Origin: Mycobacterium adipatum
GTDB taxonomy: Bacteria > Actinomycetota > Actinomycetes > Mycobacteriales > Mycobacteriaceae
Direction of reading: 5' to 3'
Assembly: GCF_001644575.1 (NCBI RefSeq)
Contig: NZ_CP015596.1
Coordinates: forward strand, 4,774,001 to 4,838,000
DNA length: 64,000 nucleotides
Shown here: in pieces, positions 16,412 through 25,312 of the stretch
Position numbering within the stretch: position 1 is the first letter of the stretch
How the letters are laid out: every line of letters begins with the position of its first letter
Program-made: the position numbers and the translations under genes
Notes under the pieces: generated by a model
What the model was told of the DNA's origin: nothing
What the model saw: the letters and a program-made list of their open reading frames with translations, nothing else
Database searches by the model: none

Positions 16412-16816
16412 ATGACACCCCCCACATCCGGAGATCAGCAGCAAGCAAGTGCCACCCGCGCCGTCCGGATGGGCGGATGGCTCGTCGGCATGGGCGTCCT
16501 GCACTTCGTGGCGCCCAAGCCGTTCGACACCATCGTGCCTGCCGAGCTGCCCGGCAGCGCCCGCCTGTACACGCACGCCTCCGGGGTCGCCGAGGTCGCC
16601 GCCGGCGCCCTGCTGATCGCACCGAAAACCCGCAAGGTCGGGGCGCTGGCGTCGATCGTGCTGTTCCTCGGGGTGTTTCCCGCCAACGTCAACATGGTGC
16701 GGTTGTGGTCCCAGGAGCCGGCCAAGCCGGTCTGGATGCGCATCGGCGCGTGGGCCCGGCTGCCGTTGCAGATCCCGATGATCGCCCAGGCCTACAAGAT
16801 CTACCGCAGCGCCTGA
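16412..16816 (+). CDS. DoxX-like small membrane protein
   Basis: 134-residue hydrophobic protein with about four membrane segments (VGMGVLHFVAP, AEVAAGALLIAP, LASIVLFLGVFPANVNM and a C-terminal helix). The pattern HFVAPKPFD...PANVNM resembles the DoxX/DoxD family of small inner membrane proteins, some of which act in redox protection, but no specific role can be assigned. It is divergent from the K+ channel gene and convergent with adnB, whose 3' end it overlaps by 16 bases. Confidence 0.75.
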   Translation: MTPPTSGDQQQASATRAVRMGGWLVGMGVLHFVAPKPFDTIVPAELPGSARLYTHASGVAEVAAGALLIAPKTRKVGALASIVLFLGVFPANVNMVRLWSQEPAKPVWMRIGAWARLPLQIPMIAQAYKIYRSA

Positions 16817-19800
16817 GCGTCCTCCAGCAACTCGGCCAGCTGCTCGGCGCCGGGCAGCGTGTCCGGCATGACGGTCACCCCGCTGCGCACGTAGTGGAAG
16901 GCCGCCCGCACCGATTCGACCGGGCACCCGTGCAGGCCGGCCCACGCCAACCGGTAGACGGCCAGCTGCACCGCCGCGTGCCGCTGGGCCTCCGGGGTCG
17001 ACGGCGGCTCACCGGTTTTCCAATCGACCACCACCGAGCCGCCGTCGGGTTCGGCGAAGACGGCGTCGATGCGTCCGCGCACCACGGTGGCGCGCGGCCC
17101 GTCGAGAATCATGTCGAAGGGCACCTCGACGTCGACCGGGGTGCGCGAGGCCCAGACCGACGAGGCGAAAGCGGCCTGCAGGTCGGCCAGCTCCTCGGCG
17201 TGCACCCGCCCGGCCTCGCCGTCGACCGCACCGGGCAGATCGTCCAGATCGAACAACCGCTCGGCGTGGAAGTAACGCTGCACCCATTCATGGAATGCGG
17301 TGCCCAGCAACGCGTGTGGATCCGGCCGGGTGGGCAGCCGCCGACGCAACCGCTGTCGCGCCGTGGCGGGATCCTTGCTCAGCTCGACCAGGGTGCTCAC
17401 CGAGAGTTGCCCGGGCAGTGCGACCGGCGGCTGCTCGGTGGCGCGGGCCCGCTCCGCGAGCAGCGCGTCCACGTCGGCGGCCCAGTTCTCCATGTCGACG
17501 GCGGCACCGATCGGCCCCTGGGCGGCCTCGGCCACCAACGCGGCGCCGCGCTCGATATGGGTGCGCCGGTCACCGGCCGCCTCGACCGGCCACACGGCCT
17601 CGGCTACGCTGCCGCGCAACGGGTTCGGATCTCCGTCGGCCGGTTCGGGCGCCCAGTGGTCGATGACGCCGCAGGGCTGCCCGGCCGCCACCGACGCGTC
17701 GATGATGGCCTTGAGTTCCAGCAGGAACTCCGAGGGCCCGCGGGGTTTGGCCTCGGTGGGTCCCCAGTGGTGACCCGAGAGCAGCAGGGTGTGCTCCGAT
17801 CGGGTCAGCGCGACATAGAGCAGCCGTCGTTCCTCGTCACCGCGCCGCTGGGCGAGCATGTCCTTGTGATCGGCGATCTTGTCCGACAATGTCTTCCGGT
17901 CGTTGACATCGGAGGTGTCCAACACCGGGACGCCGTGTTCGTTCACGGGGGCATCCGGGCGAGCGGAGCGCGCGGATACGGCTCTGTCGCCGCGCAGCAG
18001 CGGCGGCAGGTCCCCGGCATCGCTGAGCCAGGTGCGGGCCATCGCGGTGGACGGGAACACCCGTCCGCTCAGGTGCGGAACCGCCACCACCTCCCATTCC
18101 AGGCCCTTGGCGGCGTGCACGGTGAGGATCTGTACCCGGTCGGTCGACACCGTCACCTCCGCGGGGGCCAGGCCGTTCTCGACGACCGCGGCGGCGTCCA
18201 GGTAGGCCAGCAATCCGGCCGGAGCACCGTCGGAGCGGGCGGCGAAGTCGGCGACCACGTCACCGAAGGCGTCCAGATGTTCGGTGCCACCCCAGCCGGC
18301 GGGCACCGGGCGGGCCGACCGCGCTTCGACGTCGACGCCGAGCACCCGTCGCACCTCGGCGATCAGATCGGGTAGCGGATGGCTCAGATGCGCACGCAGA
18401 CCGCTGAGTTCACGGCCGAGCGCCGCGATACGGGCGTAACCCGCCGGCGAGTACAGCTCGGCCGGGCCGGGGTCACTGATGGCATCGGCGAGGCAGGCGG
18501 TGTCCGCGTCGGGCGCGGCGCGGGCAACGATGCGCTCCAGGGTGCCCAGTTGTCCGGGGGCAGGCACATCCAGCTCGACGGCGCGCTGCCACAGCGCCGC
18601 GATATCGCGGGCGCCCAGACGCCAGCGCGGCCCGGTGAGCACCCGCATGGCGGCCGCACCGCCGGTCGGATCGACCGCCAGGCGCAGCATGGCCACCACA
18701 TCGGCCACCTCGGGGATCGCCAGCAACCCGGCCAGGCCGACGACCTCGACGGGGATCCCGCGCGCCGTCAGCGCCTCGGCCATCGGTGCGGCGTCGGCGT
18801 TGCGCCGCACCAGCACCGCCGCTGTCGGTGGCGTCGGGGTACCCCGGTAGCGGGCGGCGACCTGATCGGCCACCCAATCACGCTCTTCGACAACGTCATT
18901 CAGTAGGGCGGCGCGCACGATACCCGGCTCGGCGTCCGGGCGGGGCAACAGTTCGCGCACGCTCACCGACCGCTTGCGGGCCTGCGCGGACACCGCGTTG
19001 GCCAGGTGCAGCGCCTCCGGCGGGTTGCGCCAGCTGGTGCGCAATTCCAGGGTGGGCGCCGGGCGGCCGTCGGCGTGCGGGAAGTCGGTGGCGAAGCGCG
19101 GCAGATTGGTCGCCGAGGCGCCACGCCAGCCGTAGATCGACTGAATGGGGTCACCGACCGCCGTCAGGGCGAGGTCATCGTCGACACCGCCGCCGAACAG
19201 CGAGGACAACGCGATCCGTTGGGCGTGTCCGGTGTCCTGGTACTCGTCGAGCAGCACCACCCGGTAGCGCTGCCGCAGCTGGGCACCGACCTGCGGCGCG
19301 GCCACCGCCAGCCGGGCGGCCGCCGACATCTGGGCCCCGAAGTCCATCACCTTGCCCGCCCGCATCCGGCGGTGCAATTCGTCGATGAGCGGTACCAGCT
19401 CGGTGCGTTCGTGCTGGGTGGCCAACAACTTCAGCAGCCATTGCGCCGGGCCGCGGTCCCGTTGGCTGCCGCCGGCCGGCAGATGGTGGATCAGACGTTC
19501 CAGCTCGGTATGGGTGTCCAGCAGGGCCGCGGTGTCCACCAGATGCTCGGACAAGGCGCCGGCAAGCCGCAACACCAGTGCCGTCACCGCGGCCGGCGTC
19601 TTCTCAGTGTCCAGGACTTGGGGATGCTCGCAGACCACCCGGAAGGCCAACTGCCACAATTCGGTTTCGCCGATCAGCCGGGTATCCGGCTCGACCGGCA
19701 ACAGCAGACCGTGCTCACGCAACAGCGCCCCGGCGAAGGCGTGGTAGGTGCTGATGGTCGGCGGTTCGCCGGTACCGAGGTGCGAGCCGCGGATATCGCG

Positions 19801-20094
19801 GCCGATACCGGTTCCGGCCAGTCGGGCCAGTCGGGTGCGGACCCGGCGCAGTAACTGGCCGGCGGCCTTGCGGGTGAAGGTGAGGCCGAGCACCTCATCG
19901 GGGCGGGCATACCCGTTGGCCACCAGCCAGACCACGCGGGCGGCCATCGTCTCGGTCTTGCCGGCACCGGCGCCGGCGATGACGACGAGCGGGCCCGGCG
20001 GCGCCGCGATCACCGCGGCCTGCTCCGCCGTGGGGGCGAACAGTCCCAGCGCGTCGGACAACTCGGCGGGACTGTACTGCTGCACGGCGGTCAC
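16801..20094 (-). CDS. adnB: AdnB, motor-nuclease subunit of the AdnAB DNA end-resection complex
   Basis: 1097-residue UvrD-type helicase with a C-terminal RecB-family nuclease. Walker A GAGAGKT is at residues 41-47, motif II lies in VVLLDEYQDTG, and the nuclease signature VVVDWKTGE is near the C-terminus. AdnAB resects double-strand breaks in mycobacteria in place of RecBCD. The start is GTG at 20094, overlapping the adnA stop as GTGA, and the length agrees with AdnB of other mycobacteria (about 1095). The frame stays open for 266 codons further upstream, but that part overlaps adnA and is not coding. Confidence 0.93.
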   Translation of the reverse strand: MTAVQQYSPAELSDALGLFAPTAEQAAVIAAPPGPLVVIAGAGAGKTETMAARVVWLVANGYARPDEVLGLTFTRKAAGQLLRRVRTRLARLAGTGIGRDIRGSHLGTGEPPTISTYHAFAGALLREHGLLLPVEPDTRLIGETELWQLAFRVVCEHPQVLDTEKTPAAVTALVLRLAGALSEHLVDTAALLDTHTELERLIHHLPAGGSQRDRGPAQWLLKLLATQHERTELVPLIDELHRRMRAGKVMDFGAQMSAAARLAVAAPQVGAQLRQRYRVVLLDEYQDTGHAQRIALSSLFGGGVDDDLALTAVGDPIQSIYGWRGASATNLPRFATDFPHADGRPAPTLELRTSWRNPPEALHLANAVSAQARKRSVSVRELLPRPDAEPGIVRAALLNDVVEERDWVADQVAARYRGTPTPPTAAVLVRRNADAAPMAEALTARGIPVEVVGLAGLLAIPEVADVVAMLRLAVDPTGGAAAMRVLTGPRWRLGARDIAALWQRAVELDVPAPGQLGTLERIVARAAPDADTACLADAISDPGPAELYSPAGYARIAALGRELSGLRAHLSHPLPDLIAEVRRVLGVDVEARSARPVPAGWGGTEHLDAFGDVVADFAARSDGAPAGLLAYLDAAAVVENGLAPAEVTVSTDRVQILTVHAAKGLEWEVVAVPHLSGRVFPSTAMARTWLSDAGDLPPLLRGDRAVSARSARPDAPVNEHGVPVLDTSDVNDRKTLSDKIADHKDMLAQRRGDEERRLLYVALTRSEHTLLLSGHHWGPTEAKPRGPSEFLLELKAIIDASVAAGQPCGVIDHWAPEPADGDPNPLRGSVAEAVWPVEAAGDRRTHIERGAALVAEAAQGPIGAAVDMENWAADVDALLAERARATEQPPVALPGQLSVSTLVELSKDPATARQRLRRRLPTRPDPHALLGTAFHEWVQRYFHAERLFDLDDLPGAVDGEAGRVHAEELADLQAAFASSVWASRTPVDVEVPFDMILDGPRATVVRGRIDAVFAEPDGGSVVVDWKTGEPPSTPEAQRHAAVQLAVYRLAWAGLHGCPVESVRAAFHYVRSGVTVMPDTLPGAEQLAELLEDAQALR

Positions 20095-23000
20095 GACCGG
20101 CCTTCCGGGTTCTGGGCGGGGCAGATGGGGCGCACCGGGCAGTGCCCGCAGCCCGCGTTGGCACGCGCGACGAAGTGCGGTCCCCGGGTGGCCGCGGCCG
20201 CCTCGGTAACGGTATCGCGCCACTGCTGGGCGGTGTCCTCGGTGAGCGCGTCCTGGGTCCGTTCGGTGACGCCCCCGGCCGTCGTCTTGCCCGGATAGAC
20301 CAGCAACCCGCCCCCGGGCTCGTCGCCCTCGGGCAACACGCCCTCGGCGACGGCGAGCTGGTACATGGCCAGCTGGGCGTGGCGCTGCGCGTCGTCCTTG
20401 GTGGCCGGACTCTTGCCGGTCTTGATGTCGACGATCACCAAACGGTCGGCGTTGTCCCGCTCGAGACGGTCGATGCGCCCGCGCACCCGCACGCCGGGGG
20501 CGACCATACCGTCGACGGCCACCTCGGTGCCCACCTCGGTGAGCTGATCGCGGGTGGACTGTCGCCACTGCGCAAACGCCGAGAGCATCGCGCCGTGCCG
20601 GGCCAGCTCGTTGTCTGCGTACCACTGGGATTCGAATGGCATTGCGGCCCAGACGCTCTCCAGCTCGGCGAGCAGCTGGCTCTCGGACTTGGCGGAGTCC
20701 GACACCAACGCGTGCACCAGGGTGCCGACGGCCGATCGCACGTCGCGGCTGTCGGACCCGCCGTGGCGTTCCAGCAGCCACCGCAGGGGGCAGTCCGCAA
20801 GCGTCTGCAGAGTGGACGGTGACAGCGTGCTCACGTGGTCGTCGCCGGACCACAGCGGCTCCACCGTCGAGGGCTCGGTGCGATCCTGCCACTGCGCGGG
20901 GTCCGCGCCCGGCACCCCCGCCGCGGCGAGCCTGGCCAATTGCATTGCCGCACCGGACTTTGCCGATTCGTCCACCTCACCGTCGGGGGCGCACACCACG
21001 GCCCGCAGCCGGCCCACCAGTGCTGCCGGTGTCAACACCCTTGGCGCCGGGATGATCTCACGCTCTGCGCCGGTCTCGGAGCTCTCCGAGGTCAGCTCGG
21101 CAAGCTCGGCGCAGAACGGCGACGGCAACATCGCGGTGTCGCCGGTGTCGCTGTCGACGGCGGTCACCAGCAGGCGGTCGCGGACGCGTCCCATCGCCGC
21201 GATCAGCAATCGGCGTTCCTCGGCCAGCAGCGGCGCCCTGGTGGACAGTCGGGCCGTCGGGCCGTCGTCCGGCCCGGTCACACCGTCGAGCACGTCCACC
21301 AGATGCTGGGTGCCGAGCACCCCGCCGCGGGGAACGGTGTTGGGCCACAGACCTTCCTGCAGCCCGGCCAGCACCACGACATCCCAGTCGCGTTCCAGCG
21401 CCGCGTGCGGGCTGCAGATCGCCACCGCGTCCTCGCGGCCGGGGCACATGCCGGTGGCCGGTAGCTCCAACGCGTCGACGTGGGCGACCAAACCGCTCAA
21501 CGTCGCCCCCGTGGTGTTGGTGACGTACTGGTCGGCAATGTCGAACAGTTCCGTGACCGACGCCAGATCGCGCTCTGCGGCGGCGCTTCCGGACCCGCCA
21601 CGATCGGCCAGTGTCACCCACCGCCGCTGCAGCCCGCTGCGATTCCATGCCTGCCACAGCGTGCTTCGCGGATCTTCGCCGACACGGTGACTGTGCGCGG
21701 CGGCCCGCAGCACCGCCCGAACCCGCTGCAGGTTACGGTCCAGATCCTCGGGCAGACCTTCGGGTACGCGCCGCACGGAGCGGGCGAGCAACTCGGAGAA
21801 TTCCTGCTGATGGCCGAACGTGCGACGCAGCGCGCGACGCAACTGCCGTAGCGACACCGGGTCGACCCGGCCGATGGGTCCGGTCACCAGATCCATCGCG
21901 GCGGCTCCGGTCAGACCGTTGGCGGTCACCTCGGCCACGGTGAGCAACGCACGAACCGCGGGCTGCTGGGCCAGCGCGGCCTCGGCGACGGGCAGCTCGA
22001 CGGGGACACCGGCGGCGGTCAGGGTGCGGCCCAGTGCGGCACCGACGCGGGACACCGACCGGACGATGACCGCCATCTGCGACCACGGCACCCCGTCGAT
22101 CAGGTGGGCCCGGCGCAGCGCGTCGGCGATCAGGGTGGCCTCGGCGTGCGTCGACCCGGCGATCCGAACGGCGACCGAACCGGACCGGCCGGGTACCCCG
22201 GTGAACTCACGGCGCCCGTCCGCCCCGGGCAGGCGCCGCGCGATCCCGCAGACCGCGGCGGCCACCGCCGTCGAGCAGCGGTGCGATCCGGTGAGCACGA
22301 CGGCCGGCGTCTCGGTGCGCAGCAGCGCAGGATCACCACCGCGGTAACCGAACACGGCCTGATCAGGGTCGCCGGCGAACACCGCGAGATCGGCACCGGC
22401 GGCCAGCACCCGCACCAGCAGCGCCGCCTGCGGATCGAGCTGCTGTGCATCATCGACCAACAGCAGGCGGACCCGGGCACGTTCGGCGGCGAGCAGCCCC
22501 GGATCCAGTGCCAGCGCGTCCAGCGCGGCGCCGACCAGTTCGGCCGCGCCCAATGCCGGCACGGTGGCCTGCGGTGCGGCCATTCCCACCGAGGAGCGCA
22601 GCAACATCACCTGCTCATAGGTCGCAGCGAACCGGCCGGCCGCCACCCATTCGGGGCGTCCGGACAGCCTGCCGAGACGCTGCAGGGCGACCGGGTCCAC
22701 GCCGCGTTCAGCGCAGCGCGCCAACAGGTCCCGCAACTCGGTGGCAAAGCCTGCCGTCCCGAGCGCCGGATGCAGCGGCAACGGCCAGCGCTGTGCGCCG
22801 TCCTCCAGATCCCCGGCGAGCAGTTCCCGGATGATGCCGTGCTGTTCGGCGCTGGTGATCAGCCGCGGCGGCGGATCACCGTTGCGCTGCGCGGCGAGGC
22901 GCAGCACCGCGAAGGCATAGGAGTGCACGGTGCGCACCAGCGGTTCACGCACCACGGCGCGCGCCCCCGCCGACAGCAGTGCCGCGGTGATCGCCCCGCG

Positions 23001-23198
23001 GGCACGGGCACCGAGCCGGGACGAACCCGTCAGGAGCAGAACGCTTTCCGGGTCCGCTCCGGCGGCGATATGGGCCGCCGCGGTGTCCACGAGCAGGGTG
23101 CTCTTGCCCGTCCCGGCGCCACCGAGCACCCGAACCGTGCCGCGCACACCGGTGGCGGTGAGCGCGTCGGGAGTCAGATCGGTGTGCGGCGCGGACAT
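20091..23198 (-). CDS. adnA: AdnA, motor-nuclease subunit of the AdnAB DNA end-resection complex
   Basis: 1035-residue partner of AdnB. An N-terminal UvrD-like motor has Walker A GGAGTGKS at residues 26-33 and the motif II region LLVDDAQQLD. The C-terminal RecB-type nuclease carries DIKTGK and an iron-sulfur cluster signature, with one Cys in LADCPLRWLL and three in CGHCPVRPICP. The complex binds broken DNA ends, unwinds them and cuts one strand. It is first in the adnA-adnB operon and transcribed away from lipV. Confidence 0.93.
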   Translation of the reverse strand: MSAPHTDLTPDALTATGVRGTVRVLGGAGTGKSTLLVDTAAAHIAAGADPESVLLLTGSSRLGARARGAITAALLSAGARAVVREPLVRTVHSYAFAVLRLAAQRNGDPPPRLITSAEQHGIIRELLAGDLEDGAQRWPLPLHPALGTAGFATELRDLLARCAERGVDPVALQRLGRLSGRPEWVAAGRFAATYEQVMLLRSSVGMAAPQATVPALGAAELVGAALDALALDPGLLAAERARVRLLLVDDAQQLDPQAALLVRVLAAGADLAVFAGDPDQAVFGYRGGDPALLRTETPAVVLTGSHRCSTAVAAAVCGIARRLPGADGRREFTGVPGRSGSVAVRIAGSTHAEATLIADALRRAHLIDGVPWSQMAVIVRSVSRVGAALGRTLTAAGVPVELPVAEAALAQQPAVRALLTVAEVTANGLTGAAAMDLVTGPIGRVDPVSLRQLRRALRRTFGHQQEFSELLARSVRRVPEGLPEDLDRNLQRVRAVLRAAAHSHRVGEDPRSTLWQAWNRSGLQRRWVTLADRGGSGSAAAERDLASVTELFDIADQYVTNTTGATLSGLVAHVDALELPATGMCPGREDAVAICSPHAALERDWDVVVLAGLQEGLWPNTVPRGGVLGTQHLVDVLDGVTGPDDGPTARLSTRAPLLAEERRLLIAAMGRVRDRLLVTAVDSDTGDTAMLPSPFCAELAELTSESSETGAEREIIPAPRVLTPAALVGRLRAVVCAPDGEVDESAKSGAAMQLARLAAAGVPGADPAQWQDRTEPSTVEPLWSGDDHVSTLSPSTLQTLADCPLRWLLERHGGSDSRDVRSAVGTLVHALVSDSAKSESQLLAELESVWAAMPFESQWYADNELARHGAMLSAFAQWRQSTRDQLTEVGTEVAVDGMVAPGVRVRGRIDRLERDNADRLVIVDIKTGKSPATKDDAQRHAQLAMYQLAVAEGVLPEGDEPGGGLLVYPGKTTAGGVTERTQDALTEDTAQQWRDTVTEAAAATRGPHFVARANAGCGHCPVRPICPAQNPEGRS

Positions 23199-23269
23199 GT
23201 GGGCATCACACCAGGAAGGTCTGACAAGTCGCGCTGACCAGCGCGGACGGCGGCGTCTACGATCGAGCC

Positions 23270-24061
23270 GTGACCAACGGCCTCCACACCTACCGTTATG
23301 GCCCCTCCCGGCCGGCTCAGATCCTGGGCGTGCACGGACTCACCGGGCATGGGCGGCGCTGGGAAACCCTGTCCGAGGGGTACCTGCCCGAGTTCTCGGT
23401 ACTGGCACCGGATCTGATCGGACACGGCCGGTCCACCTGGTCGGCGCCGTGGACGGTGGAGGCCAACGTGGCGGCGCTGGCGGCGCTGCTGGACGCCGAG
23501 GGAGGCGCGCCGGTACTGGTGGTCGGGCACTCGTTCGGCGGCGCGGTGGCGCTCGCCCTGGCCACGGCTCGGCCCGATCTGGTCTCCGGGCTGGTGTTGC
23601 TGGATCCGGCGGTGGCGCTGGACGGCGCCTGGATGGCCGAGATCGCCGACGCGATGCTGGCCTCCCCCGACTACCCCGACCGCGAGGAGGCCACCGCCGA
23701 CAAGCTGTCCGGGTCGTGGGGCGAGGTCGCCGCCCGCTATCCCGACGAGTTGACCCGCGAACTCGACGAGCACCTGATCGCACTCCCCAACGGTCGCCTG
23801 GGCTGGCGCATCAGCATCCCGGCCGCGATGTCGTACTGGAGCGAGCTGACCCGGCCGATCCCGTTGCCGCCCAGCACGACACCCACGACACTGATCCGCG
23901 CCACCCGCACCACGCCGCCGTACGCGACCGATGAGCTCATCGGTGCGCTGCGCGGGGCGCTGGGTGAGCGTTTCACACTGGTCGAGCTGGACTGCGACCA
24001 CATGGTCGCCCAGGCGCTGCCCGCAGAGACCGCGGCCGTCATCCGCGGGCATCTGGCCTGA
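23270..24061 (+). CDS. lipV: Alpha/beta-hydrolase LipV
   Basis: 263-residue alpha/beta hydrolase. The nucleophile elbow is GHSFGG and the oxyanion segment is HGLTGHGRRW. The catalytic acid may lie in the region after PTTLIRATRT, and a His follows in LDCDHMVAQ near the C-terminus. The M. tuberculosis neighbour at this place is Rv3203 (lipV), a putative lipase/esterase; the real substrate is unknown. It starts with GTG and is followed after three bases by the alkyltransferase-like gene, so the two are likely co-transcribed. It is divergent from adnA. Confidence 0.85.
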   Translation: MTNGLHTYRYGPSRPAQILGVHGLTGHGRRWETLSEGYLPEFSVLAPDLIGHGRSTWSAPWTVEANVAALAALLDAEGGAPVLVVGHSFGGAVALALATARPDLVSGLVLLDPAVALDGAWMAEIADAMLASPDYPDREEATADKLSGSWGEVAARYPDELTRELDEHLIALPNGRLGWRISIPAAMSYWSELTRPIPLPPSTTPTTLIRATRTTPPYATDELIGALRGALGERFTLVELDCDHMVAQALPAETAAVIRGHLA

Positions 24062-24064
24062 GTG

Positions 24065-24361
24065 ATGGCGCCCGTCACCGAGGACCAGGTCGAGACGGTG
24101 CGGGCGTTGGTCGCAGGTATCCCGGCCGGTCGGGTGAGCACCTACGGCGATATCGCCGAGGCGGCCGGGCTGTCCAGCCCGCGGATCGTCGGCTGGGTCA
24201 TGCGCACCGACTCCTCGGATCTGCCGTGGCATCGGGTGGTTCCGGCGTCCGGACGGCCGGCGCCACACCTGGCGGCCGAGCAGTTGGCGCGGCTGCGCGC
24301 CGAGGGGGTGCTGGCCGCCGACGGCCGGGTCCCGCTGCGCACCTACCGTCACGAGTTCTAG
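24065..24361 (+). CDS. Alkyltransferase-like protein (ATL), MGMT fold without the acceptor Cys
   Basis: 98-residue protein with the DNA-binding half of O6-alkylguanine-DNA alkyltransferase. The usual PCHRV active site is PWHRV here (W55), so it cannot take up alkyl groups itself. This replacement defines ATL proteins, which bind O6-alkylguanine, flip the base (the Arg in SSPRIVGW is the likely finger) and hand the lesion to nucleotide excision repair. A GTG at 24062 is an alternative start. Its partner helicases (UvrD2, AdnAB) are nearby, although this is the normal mycobacterial order (Rv3204). Confidence 0.88.
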   Translation: MAPVTEDQVETVRALVAGIPAGRVSTYGDIAEAAGLSSPRIVGWVMRTDSSDLPWHRVVPASGRPAPHLAAEQLARLRAEGVLAADGRVPLRTYRHEF

Positions 24362-24413
24362 CGATTTGTGGAGCGAAAGCCGTAACCATTACGGGTAAAA
24401 CTCCACAAATCGC
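24361..24413. terminator. Nested hairpin between convergent genes
   Basis: Outer perfect 13-bp stem GCGATTTGTGGAG (24361-24373) / CTCCACAAATCGC (24401-24413). Within its 27-base loop lies a second hairpin, CCGTAA-cca-TTACGG. It lies exactly between the ATL stop and the stop of the next minus-strand gene, so it may act as a two-way terminator. The double-stem form is unusual. Confidence 0.6.
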
Positions 24414-24420
24414 GGGGGAA

Positions 24421-25275
24421 TCAGAGGGCGAGCCGGACCAATGCTGCCGTCCGTGCCAGACCGGGGAAGGCCGCCGCGGTGGACCGCGGGTGCAGCGCGT
24501 GCACCGCGAGCCGGAACATCAACGCGCGTAACAGCATCTGCGGCCATTCCGGCAGCGGCGCCCACCGCTCGACCAACCCGTCGTCGGCCTCGCCCCAGGC
24601 CAGCGCATCGACGACCACCACACCGGCGGCCCACGATGCCGGCCGCCAGTACGGGGTGATATCGGTGATGCCGGGTGCCGCGGTGCCGGCGAAAAGCACT
24701 GTGCCGTAGAGATCTCCGTGCACCAACTGGCTCGGGCTGCGCGTCGGCTTGCGCAGCGCGGCGAGCTGGTTGATCAGCTCCACGGACTTCTGGCCGTCCG
24801 CCGAGCCGGGCGCCACCCGCGCACCCTGCGGCAGTCCGTGCAGCGGGCGGTCCTCCCAGGCCGCGCGGTCGGCGGCGATGAACACATCGACGTCCGACCA
24901 CGGCGCCACCGGCGGTTGGGTCAGAAAGCGTGGGCGCTCCAGTTTCGCGGTGGCCTCGTGCAACCGGACCGCGGCGGAGACGACCTCGTCGTGCCGAGGT
25001 TCGGGGGTACCAGCGACGAAGGTGTCGGCCCGCCAGCCGGCCACCACATAACGACCGTCGGTGGAACGCACCGGGCGGGCCAGCCGGATCCCGTCGGCGA
25101 ACAACGTCTCACGGACCTTGGCCGACCAGGCGGCGCGAGCGTGGTCGGCCACCATCGACAGCACGACCTCTCCGCACCGCCAGCCGCCCTCCCAGCTGGG
25201 ACCGAGCGGAACCGGCGACAGGCCGGCCAAACCGAACGCCGCCATCACATGGTCGGGTGGCAGATCGTCAGACAC
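24421..25275 (-). CDS. Phosphotransferase-like actinobacterial protein (Rv3205c type)
   Basis: 284-residue protein of the actinobacterial family represented by Rv3205c. The segment SQLVHGDLYGTVLF resembles the HGD catalytic loop of aminoglycoside phosphotransferase-like kinases, and DITPYWRPASWAAGVVVVDAL would correspond to the metal-binding region that follows. A nucleotide-binding N-lobe is plausible but degenerate. Substrate and role are unknown. It starts with GTG and sits just upstream of moeZ on the opposite side of a short gap. Confidence 0.72.
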   Translation of the reverse strand: MSDDLPPDHVMAAFGLAGLSPVPLGPSWEGGWRCGEVVLSMVADHARAAWSAKVRETLFADGIRLARPVRSTDGRYVVAGWRADTFVAGTPEPRHDEVVSAAVRLHEATAKLERPRFLTQPPVAPWSDVDVFIAADRAAWEDRPLHGLPQGARVAPGSADGQKSVELINQLAALRKPTRSPSQLVHGDLYGTVLFAGTAAPGITDITPYWRPASWAAGVVVVDALAWGEADDGLVERWAPLPEWPQMLLRALMFRLAVHALHPRSTAAAFPGLARTAALVRLAL

Positions 25276-25312
25276 GCACGTCAGCCTAAGCGGTGAGCCC
25301 CTCGAGACGGGC

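Noticed and set aside
16477..18375. 632-codon plus-strand open frame
   Set aside because: It lies antisense to adnB, has no recognisable domain and is made of Arg/Gly/Pro-rich sequence typical of GC-rich shadow frames. Only its DoxX neighbour in another frame is real.
20095..20892. Upstream extension of adnB to 1363 codons
   Set aside because: The extension overlaps adnA in another frame; the GTG coupled to the adnA stop gives the normal AdnB length.
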